A stretch of DNA of 57,500 nucleotides from assembly GCA_002104895.1 (NCBI GenBank), contig MCFG01000292.1:1-57500 (forward strand). Direction: 5' to 3'. The notes beneath the pieces were generated by a model. The model saw only the letters and a program-made list of their open reading frames with translations. It searched no databases and was not told where the DNA came from. Of this stretch, positions 24,018 through 38,548 are shown in pieces. Numbering within the stretch: position 1 is the first letter of the stretch; each line of letters opens with the position of its first letter. Origin of the DNA: Anaeromyces robustus (lineage: Eukaryota > Neocallimastigomycota > Neocallimastigomycetes > Neocallimastigales > Neocallimastigaceae). The translations under genes were made by a program, and so were the position numbers.

Positions 24018-24995
24018 TTATTTTGGGTTAGAGCAACATATTTTTTTAATGCAACAAATAATAAGAAGGATAATAATAAGGATAATAATAAGGATAATTA
24101 TTACGGTGGTAGTAAAGAATCTTGACATTCCTTTATTAAAATTTTCATTAATTTTTTTCTTTTCTTTTATATCTTCATAATCACTTTTATCACGTATACC
24201 ACAATAACCAGATTTTTCACAAGTATCCGAAAAACAATCGGAATTTGAAGTACATTTCATTTCATTTTGTTTTTTACATTTCATTCCCATTTCATTTTTA
24301 TTTATGGTCATATCCGAACATACATAAATAGGTTTATTCGTGATACATGAATTAGAATAACATAATCCAGAAAAACAATCTTCATTTTTTTGACATACTT
24401 CTGTTTGACATTTTTTGGAATCAACATTTATTTTTTCACAGGCATTTAAAATAAGTTTTCTTTCTCCTAATGGTAATTCATCATAAGGTGAAATTAACAT
24501 TTCATAATTGACATTATAGGTACTTTCATCTATAGATATACATTTTTCATTTTCATCTTCTAAACATAAATAAGTTCCAAGAACACAAAAAGCATCATCT
24601 TCAAATGGATCACAATAAGTACCTTTTGTAGTACATTCACTTTCACTATTAATATTACATAAAATTTTTCTATAATTTTTAAATATTAATATTAAATATT
24701 TAAATATTTAAATATTTAAATATATAAATATATAAATATATAAATATGTATATGTATATATGGGTTAATACATTATTATTAATAATTTTTTTTTTATTTT
24801 TTAATTATTTTATAAATTAAAATTATTATATATATACATATATATATATATATAAAATTTTCTTTTTACTTACTTATGCTTGAAAGTTGAAAGATTATTT
24901 AAAGTATAATTAGTTGGTTTAAATATTTCTGTACATTTTATCAAATGTACATAATAGATTAAACTTAATACTAAATACATTAATTTGTTTTCCAT
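24018..24995 (-). CDS. Cys-rich single-pass membrane protein, two exons (257 aa)
   Basis: Exon 1 is 24874-24995 (122 nt) and exon 2 is 24018-24669 (652 nt). The intron has GTAAGT...ATAG ends, and the split codon AA|A keeps frame (774 nt total). Exon 1 encodes a signal peptide (MENKLMYLVLSLIYYVHLIK) and a short extracellular lead. Exon 2 has a Cys-rich ectodomain with repeated xxDCxSxxCxxxxC units (KNEDCFSGLCYSNSC and SNSDCFSDTCEKSGYCG). A Lys/Glu linker follows, then a membrane helix of Ile/Leu (VIIILIIILIIILLIICC) and a short cytoplasmic Cys/Lys tail. It is a paralogue of 37709-38548. It resembles a surface receptor or adhesion protein in layout only; no ligand can be named. Confidence 0.85.
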
Positions 24996-25154
24996 TTTTT
25001 TCTTTATTATTCTTATAAGTTTTTATTTTTTTATTTTATTTTATTTTATTTTATATTTATTTTATTTTTCTTTTTTAATTTTATTTAAAATAGTTTTTAT
25101 TTATTTATTTATTTATTTGTTATATTTACTATTTATTTTAATATTTAATATTTA

Positions 25155-25225
<71 letters not shown>

Positions 25226-25811
25226 ATATATGAATTTATAATTATATTTATTGTTTTTTATTTTTTTTTTTAATTTTATATATTATTTTTAAATATATAT
25301 ATATAAAAAAAAATATTTTCGATTTTTTTTTCAGTTTTTTAAAAAAAAAAGTTCGTTCAAAAAGTGTTTCTTTTATACGAATTTGTAATAAAGTTTTTAC
25401 TAATTCCAATCATATTAAAAATAAAAAATTTTATTATTTAATTATTTATTAATTAGTAATAAATATATAATTATATAATTATATATTTAAATATAAATAT
25501 AAATAAATTAAAATAAATTTAAATATAAAAATTTTATAAAAATGGTTTTATATTGTCAAATTTTCTGTTTACTTTTTTCTTTTTTCCTTTTTCTTTTTTC
25601 CTTTTTTTGAAGTCATATGAACAAAAAATTAATTAGGAAATTTTAATTAGGAATAAACAAAAAACAAATTAAATTAAAAAAAACAAAAAAAAACAAAAAA
25701 AAAATAAATAAAAAATAATAAAAAATAATTTTTTATAATATAATAATAATATATAATATAATAATTTATAATAATATATAATAATATATAATATATGTAA
25801 TATCATGATAT

Positions 25812-25854
<43 letters not shown>

Positions 25855-25870
25855 TTATTAACACATTAAT

Positions 25871-25929
<59 letters not shown>

Positions 25930-25934
25930 TTTTT

Positions 25935-25977
<43 letters not shown>

Positions 25978-26451
25978 ATATTATTATTATATCATAATTT
26001 TAAATATAATATAATAATATAATATATAATGTAATGTAATATATAATGTAATATATTAATAATAATTAATTTGTTTTAATTTTTTTTTACAAAAAAAAAA
26101 ATGATTTAAAATTCTAGAAATTAAAAAAAATTAAAAATTTTTTAGTTAATGAATGTTTCACCAATGAAAAAAATTTTTTAATTAAAATTTTTTTAATTTT
26201 TTAATAATTTTTTAATAATTTTTAATGATTATCTTTTTTTTTGTATTGGAAAATTTTTTTTTTTTTCTTAACACCCTCCCTCAAAATTCCAAAAATTTTA
26301 GGGATTTCCTATAATAATAATAATAATAATGATAATAAAAAAAAAAACCTTTTTATTATTAATTAATGTATATTATAATGTATAATAATGTATAACAATT
26401 TATATATTGTGTATTATTAAATAAATAAATATATGAAATAATAATCAAAAA

Positions 26452-26487
<36 letters not shown>

Positions 26488-26544
26488 AAATATATAAATA
26501 ATAATTTTAATATGCAATTCAAAAAAAAAATAAAATAAAAGTAA
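24996..26544. other. Low-complexity spacer with ATT and TTTA runs and a possible LTR remnant
   Basis: ATT run at 25157-25221 and TTTA runs at 25810-25975. On the minus strand GAGGGAGGG (26274-26282) is followed directly by TGTTAAG (26267-26273). That looks like a copia polypurine tract and LTR start, but no LTR end or pol sequence is recognisable on either side. Confidence 0.5.
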
Positions 26545-27720
26545 TAAAATATAATAAAAAATATTGAAAAGAATATGTTATAGAGTCCATTGTCCATAGA
26601 ATATACTTTAGAAATAGTATATGAAAGAGCAAATAGAAGTACTTATAATAAAATAATAAAAAAAGTAGGAAATAATAAACTTCCTAAATACTTAAGCATG
26701 GATAATAACTTATCATTAGCCAAATGTATAGTTTGTTTATAATAAAAAAAATTCATTTTATAAGAATATAAAAACAGAATATTATAAATACTACATTAAA
26801 AAGAAAAATTATAATTTAAAAGTAATAATTTGAAAGTACTCAAAATATTAATAGGTGGATTGAAGTTAAAATTTTAGGAATTATTAAGGATATATTAGAA
26901 GATGATGTAGTTAGATGCTTAAATATAGAGCTATACTTTTAATAATATGGATTAGGTTTTACCATTTAATTTTTTTTTTTTTAATACTAATGGGAGAAAT
27001 GTTTTACATAATGATTTTAAAGAATACAAGTAGCATAGATACTTAATAAACGAATATTAATAAGAAAGGAAATATTCTATTGTAAAAAATAATAAAATAA
27101 AAGTAATCAAAATGGATTATTCAAAAAAATATATATAAATATATATGGTGGAAATCGAATTTGAATTGATGGATATAAATGCCAAATGAAAATTTTAAGT
27201 ATTTTTCATTGGCAATGTATCATGTGAACAAATAAAATAAAATAGACCAAAAAAAAACTTATTCTTTCATCAGATACATCTTATAGAGTTAATATAAAAA
27301 TATCAAAAATTCAAATTTTAATTAGAATTTAGACTTAAAAAAAAAAAAAGATTTAATGAATTTAGGAATAAATAATGATGATTTTGAATTAAAAGCTGAT
27401 TTTTACATTAAAAAAATATTAATATTTAAAAAAAAATATAGAAACAAAATTATTGGTGTTACGGATGCAATTCATAAAACATGCAGATATTGATTTTTTA
27501 GAAAAAAGGGAAGTAAAAGCAACAGGTACCAGCGTCAGCATCATCTGTATTCCTAAATGAGTATACTTCAGTAAATAAAAAAAAATTAAACCAATAAATA
27601 TTGTCATAAATAAAACCATTTTTGATTTATTAATAAAGAGATATAAATAAAATATAAAAGATATATGGTTTACAGAAACAGTGTATATAAACTAATTTAT
27701 AGGAAAATGAAACAACTAAA
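26545..27720 (+). pseudogene. Decayed serpin copy 1 (no dockerin)
   Basis: Aligns through most of its length with 31545-32600 of the intact dockerin-serpin. Examples are the block around 26580 (gene 31563), CTTCCTAAATAC (26683), and GATATATGGTTTACAG near 27660 (gene 32567). There are many stops, indels and lost segments. The part that would encode the signal peptide and dockerin is absent upstream, so it was truncated on copying or lost later. It cannot make a serpin. Its 3' half and flank (27156-28030) were copied again to 29163-29995. Confidence 0.8.
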
Positions 27721-28059
27721 TATTATTTCATATATTAAAAAAAAAAAGAAAAGAAAAAAGAAAAAAGATATTGAAAATAAAATATATATTATGAAAAGAT
27801 AAAAATACATACAATTTAAAAAAAAATAAGAGTGATGATTACTTGACTCAATTAATAAAGCTTGTAAAAAATATTTATTTTTTTTTGTAAATTGAATTTT
27901 AAAAACAAAAAAAAAAAATGAAGAATAAAAAAAAAGCAAAAAACAAAAAACAAAATCAAAAATTAAGGTTTTTATTATTATTAAATAGATTATTATATTT
28001 TAATGTAATTTTTTAAATTAGTATTTATTATATTATATTTTATTTTATTTTATTTTATT

Positions 28060-28738
<679 letters not shown>

Positions 28739-28802
28739 ATTATTATTATTATTATTATTATTTATTATTATTATTATAATAAATTATTATTATTATAATA
28801 AA

Positions 28803-28833
<31 letters not shown>

Positions 28834-28988
28834 TATTATTATTAACTATTATTATTATTATTATTATTATTGTTATTATTATATATTATTATTATTATAT
28901 ATTATTATTATTATTATTATTGTTATTATTATATATTATTATTATTATTAACTATTATTATTATTATTATTATTATAAATTATTATAA

Positions 28989-29021
<33 letters not shown>

Positions 29022-29035
29022 TTCATTTTTTATAC
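28739..29035. repeat. ATT/TTA trinucleotide microsatellite
   Basis: About 300 bp of imperfect ATT repeats sit exactly where phosphatase intron 1 continues with the same repeat type (20520-20670). The 70-aa Leu/Ile/Tyr frame across it is meaningless. Confidence 0.8.
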
Positions 29036-29162
29036 TTTCTAAATGCTTTGAATTTGTAATAGATAATGATTTTTTACCATGATTATTCTGTTTTATTAAT
29101 TTTTGCTCCTTGTTCAATTAAATATTTAACTATATTTTCATTTCCATTTGAACATGCATAAA
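29036..29162 (-). pseudogene. Fragment of an ankyrin-repeat gene 3' end
   Basis: Matches 2050-2180 (the end of the ankyrin gene plus about 55 bp beyond its stop). On the minus strand it encodes the last repeat ending YLIEQGAKINKT and a stop. It breaks off at 29162 directly into serpin sequence. It is closer to an internal ankyrin unit at its left end (FACSNGNENIV) than the live gene's last unit is, so the donor may be a paralogue. Confidence 0.75.
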
Positions 29163-29995
29163 ATCGAATTTGAATTGATGGATGGATATAAATACTAAAT
29201 GAAAATTTTAAGTATTTTTCATTAGAAATGAATCATGTGAACAAATAAAATAAAGTAAAATAAAATAGATCAAAAAAAAACTTATTCTTTCATCAGATAC
29301 ATTTTATAGAGTTAATTTAAAAATATTAAAAATTCAAATTTTAATTAGAATCTAGACTTAAAAAAATATTTAATGAATTAAGGAATAAATAATGATGTTT
29401 TTTTTAAGGAATGAATTGAAAGCAAATTTTTACATAAAAAAAATATAAAAACAAAATTATTGGTGTTACGGATGTAATTCATAAAGCGTGTCGATATTGA
29501 TTTTTTCAGAAAAAAGGGAAGTAAAAGTAGCAGCACCAGCGTCAGCATCATCTGTATTTTTAAATGAGTATACTTCAGTAAATAAAGAAAAATTAAATCA
29601 ATTAATATTGTCATAAATAAAACCATTTTTGATTTATTAATAAGAGATATAAATAAAATACAAAAAATATATGGTTTACAGAAACAATATATATAAACCA
29701 AATTTTTTGGGAAAATGAAACAACTAAATATTATTTTATATATTAAAAAAAAAAAAAAAAAAGAAACAGATATTTAAAATAAAACATACATTATAAAAAG
29801 ATAAAAATACATACAATTTAAAAAAAAAATAAGAGTGATGATTATATGACTCAATTAATAAATCTTTTAAAAAATAAAATATTAGAAAAACAAAAAACAA
29901 AAAACAAAAAACAAAATCAAAAATTAAGGAGTTTTTTATTATTATTAAATAAATTATTAAAATTAATGTAATTTTTAAAATTAGTATTATATTAT
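29163..29995 (+). pseudogene. Decayed serpin copy 2 (3' half and flank)
   Basis: Copy of 27156-28030, sharing the same degenerate features: the TCGAATTTGAATTGATGG start, the GCATCATCTGTAT block and the AAAATGAAACAACTAAATAT end. It therefore derives from copy 1 or a common ancestor, not independently from the intact gene. It is frameshifted and has no N-terminal half. Confidence 0.78.
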
Positions 29996-31254
<1,259 letters not shown>

Positions 31255-32616
31255 ATGAATAATTTGACATTATTTCTTTTAGGACTGGGATTAGTTAAAG
31301 TATCCTGTGAAAACTGTTTTTCTATTAAATTTGGATATCCATGTTGTAATGGATGTGATGTCATATACGTGGATGAAGATGGTAAATGGAGTGTAGAAAA
31401 TGATAGCTGGTGTGGTTTAATGGACAGTTGTGAAAATGGTGGAATAGAGGATGAAGATATTATTGATGACATTTTTGTTAATAATAATAATACCGATACT
31501 TCTAAAAAAGATTTTGAATTTTTATTCTTAAAATTAGAAAATCATAAAGAAAATATGTTATATAGTCCATTATCCATAGAATATGCTTTAAATATGTTAC
31601 AAGAAGGTGCCGATGGAAATACTTATGATGAAATAAATAAAATTATAGGAAATGACGAACTTCCTAAATACACCAATATTGAAAATAATTTATCCTTAGC
31701 TAATGGTGTATTTATAAAGGATACATTCTATGAAAATGTTAAAACTGATTATATCAATACATTAAAAGAAAAATTTGATTCCGAAGTTATCCAAGATCCA
31801 TTTGAAAGTGCTGAAAATGTTAATCATTGGATTGAAGATAAAACTTTAGGTATTATTAAAAATGTTGTTAATGATGATGCCGTTAGAAGTCCAGCTATGG
31901 CTATGCTTTTAATTAATGCTCTTGCTATGGATATGGATTGGAAAATCTTATTTGATAGTTATGATACTAATGAAGAAAACTTTTATATGGAAAATGGTCA
32001 AAGAATTCAAGTATCTATGATGAATAAAAAAGAAATTAAAAGTGATGTCGTTTCCTATTATAAAAGTAATAAAGTCAAAGCTGTTACTATGGAATTTGAA
32101 GAATATAATGGAACAGAATTAGAATTTTTAGCCCTTATGCCTAATGAAGATTTAAGTAGTTTTGTTGAAAATATTACATTAGAACAAATTCAAAAATTAG
32201 ATCAAAAACTTATTCCTTCCTCTGAAACTTCTAATGGAGTTAATTTAAAAATACCAAAATTCAAATTTAGTTATGATTTAGCTTTAAAAAAGAATTTAAT
32301 GGATTTAGGAATCAATGATGCTTTTGATGAATTAAAAGCTAACTTTACAAAAATCTCTGATCCTTATTCTTCTGGAATGAATTTATTTGTTTCCGATGCT
32401 CTTCATAAAGCAGATATTGAATTTACCGAAAAGGGAGTAAAAGCAGCCGCAGTAACTGTAGCTTTAACTTATGCTACTTCATTTAGACCAAAAAAGGGTG
32501 ATCCTATTGAAATAGTTATAGATAAACCATTTATGTTTATTATAAGAGATAAAAATACCAAAGATATATGGTTTACAGGAACTGTCTATGAACCAGAATT
32601 ATGGGGAAACAATTAA
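31255..32616 (+). CDS. Cellulosomal serpin (celpin-like) with N-terminal fungal dockerin (453 aa)
   Basis: Residues 1-18 are a signal peptide ([18 protein letters not shown]). Residues 19-59 match the fungal (CBM10-like) dockerin: [11 protein letters not shown], then [19 protein letters not shown], with about seven cysteines in the motif region. Neocallimastigomycete dockerins anchor enzymes to the cellulosome. After an acidic Asn-rich linker (about 60-80) a full serpin domain follows. Visible landmarks are [20 protein letters not shown], the [12 protein letters not shown] helix region, a C-terminal hinge [18 protein letters not shown] and the closing strand [20 protein letters not shown]. 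The hinge Ala run suits an inhibitory serpin that can insert its reactive loop, although the P14 position is Val rather than the usual Thr/Ser. P1 would fall near the YATS stretch; the target protease is inferred only. Probable role: protecting the cellulosome from rumen proteases. It is a single exon, as are most fungal cellulosome genes. Confidence 0.93.
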   Translation: MNNLTLFLLGLGLVKVSCENCFSIKFGYPCCNGCDVIYVDEDGKWSVENDSWCGLMDSCENGGIEDEDIIDDIFVNNNNTDTSKKDFEFLFLKLENHKENMLYSPLSIEYALNMLQEGADGNTYDEINKIIGNDELPKYTNIENNLSLANGVFIKDTFYENVKTDYINTLKEKFDSEVIQDPFESAENVNHWIEDKTLGIIKNVVNDDAVRSPAMAMLLINALAMDMDWKILFDSYDTNEENFYMENGQRIQVSMMNKKEIKSDVVSYYKSNKVKAVTMEFEEYNGTELEFLALMPNEDLSSFVENITLEQIQKLDQKLIPSSETSNGVNLKIPKFKFSYDLALKKNLMDLGINDAFDELKANFTKISDPYSSGMNLFVSDALHKADIEFTEKGVKAAAVTVALTYATSFRPKKGDPIEIVIDKPFMFIIRDKNTKDIWFTGTVYEPELWGNN

Positions 32617-33308
32617 AAAAAAAAAAAAGAAAATAAAAGGAACAAAGGAAAAAAAAAAAAAAGGAAAAAAAAATGAAAAAAGGAAAAATATTATCAAATA
32701 TTTTAAACAAAAATATTGATAATTAAAACATAAATTATAATAATAATAATAATAAGAAAAAATACTTTTTTTTTTTTTATTATTATATTTTTTATGTTTT
32801 TTTTTTTTACTTTACCAATATGTATAATAATATAATTATATATATATATAGAATATATATATATATAAATATATAAATATATAAATATATAAATATAAAA
32901 AAAAATAAAATAAAAAAAAATTTTTGTAATAAAAAATAAAAAAAATACAACATAAAAAAATTTTGTAAAAAAAAAAAAAATTATATATATATATAAATAT
33001 AAAAATATAAATATAAATATAAATATAAATATATATAATAAATAAATAAATAAATAAATAAATAAACAAATAAACAAATAAATAAAAAAAAAAGTATAAA
33101 CCAAAAAAAAACAAAAGATATTTTTTCATGTAAAATTTAATTATAAATTAAATAAATTCCATTTTATTTATAATTATAATTATATTTTAATTATATTCTA
33201 TTATTATAAAATATTATTATCATTTATTTTATAAAAAAATTTTTTTATTATATTTTTTATTTTTTTCAATTATTTTATTTTTTATTTTTTATTTTTTTTT
33301 ATTTTTTA

Positions 33309-33351
<43 letters not shown>

Positions 33352-33375
33352 TTTTATCTTTATTTTTTTCGAAAT
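32617..33375. other. Convergent intergenic region
   Basis: A/T runs only, between two genes that converge (serpin plus, LRR gene minus). The 133-aa and 97-aa Phe/Tyr/Ile frames here are complements of A-rich sequence. Confidence 0.6.
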
Positions 33376-33968
33376 TTACTCTTTATTAATAGGATTATCT
33401 GAGAGATATAATTCTTTAATTGTAGTTGAATTTTTAATAGAATCTGGAATAGTAGTAATATTATTATGGTCTAAATAACTTTATTCATAAAAAACAAAAA
33501 AACAAAATATATTGAAATTATATAAATATTTATTATTATGAAAACGTGACAATAATAATTAAAAATTATAGATATTACTAATGATATTAATAATAATTAT
33601 ACTAATAATAATAATAATAATTAATAATAATTAAAAAGTTTTTATATATTTATTTACAGATATTTAAGATTCTTAAGATTTCCAATGGAATCCGGAATGG
33701 ATTGGAGTTTATTATTGGATAAAGTGCTTTATTAATAATAATAATATAATAAAAAGGAAATAATTGTATTATAAATTATTGGTTTTAATAATATTATTCT
33801 TATTATATTTTATTTATAGAAATTTTTAATAAATAAATAAAATCAAATAAAATAAAAAAAAAAAAAAAAATTCTATACATACAGTCTCTCTAAGCAAGTC
33901 ATATTACCAATAGATGATGGAATTTCGGTAATTTGATTACGAGCTAAATATCTTTCAAAAAAATAAAT

Positions 33969-34001
<33 letters not shown>

Positions 34002-35705
34002 TATTAATATTTTATTATATATCATTTTCATTATTAAATTATAAATATAAATATATTTAATAATAATAATAATACAAAAAAAAAAAAAAAAAAAAAAAAA
34101 AGAAAAAAAATTATTATTATTATTATATATATATACAAATATTTAAGATTTTTCAAATTTCCAATAGAATCTGGTAGGGTTTCGATCCTATTATCGCCCA
34201 AATAACTTTTTTTTAAATATTTATAAATTAAATATAAAATATTAATAATTAATTTTTTTTTATTTTATATATATATATATAAATTATATAATAAAAATAT
34301 TAAATTATATAAACATGAATATAAATATATAAAGATATATAGATATAAAGGTTTTTTTTTTTTGTTTTTTTATATTTAAATATTTACAGATTTACAAGAT
34401 TTTCAAGATTTCCAATAGTATCAGGGATAACTGAAATTGGGTTACCAAAGAGATCACTATTTTTATTTATTTATTTATTTAAATTTTAAATTTTAAATTT
34501 TGTATGATCAATAATAAATGATATGTTAGATTCATTTTATATATATATATATATATTTTTTTTAAGTAAATATATAAATTTTAATTTTAATAAAAAAATA
34601 TATATAATATTAAAAAAAGGAAATAATTTATTTACATTTCTTTAAGCTTCTTAAGATTACCAATTGAATCTGGTATAGATGTAATATTTTTACATGTTAA
34701 ATAACTAATTTTTTTTTTTTTTTTTTTTAATTATTATATAATTAATAAATAATTAATAAAAAGATTTTATACTGAAATTAAATATCATTTTTTTAAAAAT
34801 AAAAAAAAATTTTTTTTATTTATATATATTACAGATATTCCAAGTTGGTAAGGTCTCCAATTTTGTCTAAATTTAAACCAATATCATTAGTTACATCACT
34901 ATTAATATTATTAATATTAATAATATATTTAGAAATAAATCATTTTAATATATTTATGAAATAATATTGGAATATTAAAAAAAAATATATATATATATTT
35001 TATTGAATATAAAAAAAACATTAAGATAGTAGCAAGCAATAATAAGAATAATAATAATAAGTAATAATAATAATTAAAATAAATAATAATAATAATAATA
35101 ATAATAATAAGAAGAAAAACTTACAGAGTATTAAGATTTTTTAAATTTTTTAAAGTTCGATGAGTCATAAAAGCTAAATCAGCACCATTAGCACGAATTA
35201 CTCTTTAATGCAAATTTTTTTTTTTTTTTTTTTTTTTTTTATAAAAAAAAGTATTTATATTAAAAAAATAATAATAATAATTATATTAATAATAATTAAA
35301 GTATTATAAAATAAAAATTGAAAAAGAAAAAAAAAATTATTACTGGTGAAAATGTTTGGAAAAAAAAAATTTTTTTTTTTTTTTTTTATTTTAATTAAAA
35401 TTTTATAGATAATATAACAAATAATTAATAATTATTACAAAGTATCCAAATTAGTTAAATAATTGATAGAAGTTGAAATTCTTTTTAACGATTTTTGATA
35501 GGATTCAATAGTTCTATTAAATAATAATAATAATAATAATAATGGTCGAAAAAAAATTAGTTATATATACTATATATTAAATATATATATATATTATATA
35601 AATAATAATATAATTAAAATAATTTACAAATAGGTAAGATTTGATAATGATTTAAATGAATGTAACGTAGAATCTTCGTCAAAAGTAGTTTTAGAAATGT
35701 CTCTT

Positions 35706-35736
<31 letters not shown>

Positions 35737-36871
35737 TAAAAAAGTTTTTTAAAAATATTAAAAACATATTTTTTAAATAAATATTTAATTTTATTAATAA
35801 TAATAATAATAAAAAAGAATAATTACAATGAATGAAGATTTTTTAAAGTACCAATTTCATCAAGAGCTGATTTTCCAATTATAACGTCAAGAAGAGTTCT
35901 TATTAAAGGGTTATTATAATATTTTTTTATAAATAAATTTAGTACAAATATTTAATTATTATTAATTTATTAGTTTTATTATTCATATAAAAAAAAATAT
36001 AAAATTATTAATTGAAAATTATAATAAATTTCAAATAATTCAATTTTTTAAAAAATGTATAAAAGAAACTTACAAAATTTTTAAATTTGGAAAATATTTT
36101 ATAACATTATTACGAACTCTTAATGGTTTATATTTTCTCATTATTTGATAATCAATACTCCTTTATATATATATATATTTATATATATATATTTTTTTTT
36201 TAAAAAAAAATAATTAAATAAATTTATAAAAATTAACATTTATATTTTTAAAAAGAATTATTATACTATGTAATTATATTTTTACTATTCATATATTATA
36301 TATAAAATTAATTATTATATTCTTTTTTTAAGATATATATTTAAAATAATTACAAAGATGTAAGTTTATTAAGATTTCTGAAAGGTTTAAAATTTAATTC
36401 TTCATTTAAAGGAACCTGTATTAATTGACTATAAAAAAAAAAGAAAAATATTATATATATATAATTATTAATTTATTAATTTATTTATTTATTTTTTTTA
36501 TTTTTTTTAAAAAATATGAAATTATTATATATAAATGTATTATATATTTTACATGTAATTAATTTCTGAACATGTAGCAAGTTTATCAATTAATTCTTGG
36601 TTAATTTCACCTTTAATAGTTCTTTTTTAACAATTATTAAAAAAAAAAAAAATTAATTATAAGTTATAAAAAAAAATAGAATTATATATATATATATATA
36701 GAATAATTAATTTCATTTACAATCTATTAGCTTTTCCAGATTGGTCAGATATACATTGTTACTCCAATTATTTTTAAGTTCTTCACATTCATTAATACTT
36801 TCCGCTCTTGTCAATAAAAGAACATTAAGAATCCATAAAGAAATTCCTTGAAATAAAAATTTGAAATTCAT
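33376..36871 (-). CDS. Secreted leucine-rich-repeat protein, 15 exons (about 398 aa)
   Basis: Exons in transcript order: 36721-36871, 36553-36621, 36354-36428, 36074-36160, 35827-35898, 35628-35702, 35439-35513, 35125-35202, 34833-34898, 34636-34704, 34388-34456, 34137-34205, 33883-33951, 33658-33726, 33376-33478. Donors are GTAAGT, GTAAAT, GTAATx or GTATxT; acceptors end in AG. From exon 2 onward every intron is phase 2 and splits the last Leu codon of a repeat. Exon 1 has a signal peptide (MNFKFLFQGISLWILNVLLLTRA). Exons 10-15 each encode one typical repeat (LGDNRIETLPDSIGNLKNL; LSNNKLQSIPDSIGNLKNL); exons 3-9 carry degenerate ones. LRRs form a solenoid for protein or glycan binding; no membrane segment is seen, so it is predicted secreted. 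The exon 1/2 junction is one base out of frame. In the alternative frame the end of exon 1 reads SDQSGKANR into TIKGEINQELIDKL, so a one-base deletion near 36750-36760 is likely (real or sequencing). Confidence 0.85.
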
Positions 36872-37576
36872 TTTTATTCTTTTTTTTTTTTTTTCTTTTT
36901 ATTTTCTTATATATCTTTATTTATTAGTGATACAATTGGATTTTTTTTTTTATTTTATTTTGTAAGAAAGTATTTCAATAAATAAATACTTTATTTACTT
37001 TTACGTTCTTACTTCTTACTGAAATTTTTTTTTTTTATATATATTTCTTTAATAATTATTTAATTAAAAAAGATTTTTATAATCAATTATTATTTTTTTT
37101 TAAAGAATCTAATATTATTTTATGAGGCTTGAGAAGCTACGCCTCAAATACTAAACCTAGATTTCATCTTTTATTTTATTTTATAAAAAAATTTTTTTAT
37201 AAAATTAAATAAATATTCATTATTTATTCTTGTTATTTTTCTTTTTTTTTTTTATTTATTTTTTTTAATAATTAAATAAAATTATTTCCATAATTAAAAA
37301 TTTTTTTTTTAAAATTTTTTAATTTCTTTGTACCACCATTCAAAATAATTCTTTTTATGCATTTTTTAATGATTTTTTATGCTTTTTTTTTTTTTTAGGA
37401 TGTATCATTTATTATTATTTACACATTAGTTTTTAGTTTTTAGTTTTTAGTTTTTCAAAATACAAAAAACTATTTATATAAACAATTCGAATATTTTATA
37501 TGGTTATATACATTGGTTAATATATAAACTATATTTTTTAAAAAAAATATATAATAAAATGGAAACTCATTCAAAA

Positions 37577-37613
<37 letters not shown>

Positions 37614-37708
37614 TCAAGTTTTAAGGATTTGTTGAAAAAAAAAATAATTTTTTATAAAAAAAAAATTTAAAATAATTTAAAACTTATTATTAAAAATTTT
37701 TAGGTTTA
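36872..37708. other. Intergenic, between two minus-strand genes
   Basis: T-rich runs upstream of the LRR start. A small GC-containing dyad (TGAGGC...GCCTCA, 37121-37144) is the only non-A/T feature. No gene is seen. Confidence 0.5.
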
Positions 37709-38548
37709 TTAAATTATTTTTTTTATTAATGATGAAATCCATTGACAAATAGCTATTATTAAAGCTAAAAAACCCATAATAATAATAACTATAATTACAA
37801 AATATAGAATTATGAATTCTAACATACCATTCGTATCAGAAGGACCATAAGTTGTTCCACAATAACCACCTAATAAACAATTTTTCGAACCACATTCTTT
37901 ATTATTTTGACATGGCTCACCAATCATCTTACCACAATGCATATAGGTATAACCAACAAGAAAAATTATATGTTTATAAACACTTGTACAAAAATCAATG
38001 GGACTATCTTCATTAAAAACACAAACATTATCTATACATTTATTAGATAAACATTGGGAATCAGAAGTACAATCTAAAGAAATAATAACATTTTTTTGAC
38101 ATTCCTTATTATAGGATTTATTTTCATTTTCTTGATTGGAAATAGGCGTACAAGGTATAGTTGTCATTTTTTTATTAAGATATCTATGAGATTCTATATC
38201 ATCATATAAATAAGTTTTACATATATATAATTTTTTATTTCCTTTTTTATCTGGAATTTCAATAAACCGACGTAAAGCTTCACGCTTTACTTCGGTACAA
38301 ATATCATCTTTACAAAGATAACTAAGATAATAACTCTTATGGAATTTTAATATTTCAGATTTTTTAAAAGTTCGAGAGGTATTGCTAATATAAATATGAT
38401 TTTCATATTTTTGGAAATTAGTAATATTTTCATAAGTATAAATTAAACTATCTTCTATTTCCAAAGAATAAACTTTTTGAAAATTAAAAATAAATAATAT
38501 TACTTTGAAAAATAAAAAAAAATTAAATTTTGAAATTATACTATACAT
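37709..38548 (-). CDS. Cys-rich single-pass membrane protein (279 aa)
   Basis: One exon. The signal peptide is around residues 5-28 (FFLFFKVILFIFNFQKVYS). The ectodomain has scattered Cys, then LDCTSDSQCLSNKCIDNVC, a middle Cys pair, and GEPCQNNKECGSKNCLLGG with YCG. A membrane helix (FIILYFVIIVIIIMGFLALI) and a short basic tail (SSLIKKII) close it. It shares the DCxSxxC / ECxSxxC / YCG series and the layout with the product of 24018-24995, so they are paralogues. A cell-surface role is likely; the ligand is unknown. The intron of the paralogue is absent here. Confidence 0.87.
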   Translation of the reverse strand: MYSIISKFNFFLFFKVILFIFNFQKVYSLEIEDSLIYTYENITNFQKYENHIYISNTSRTFKKSEILKFHKSYYLSYLCKDDICTEVKREALRRFIEIPDKKGNKKLYICKTYLYDDIESHRYLNKKMTTIPCTPISNQENENKSYNKECQKNVIISLDCTSDSQCLSNKCIDNVCVFNEDSPIDFCTSVYKHIIFLVGYTYMHCGKMIGEPCQNNKECGSKNCLLGGYCGTTYGPSDTNGMLEFIILYFVIIVIIIMGFLALIIAICQWISSLIKKII

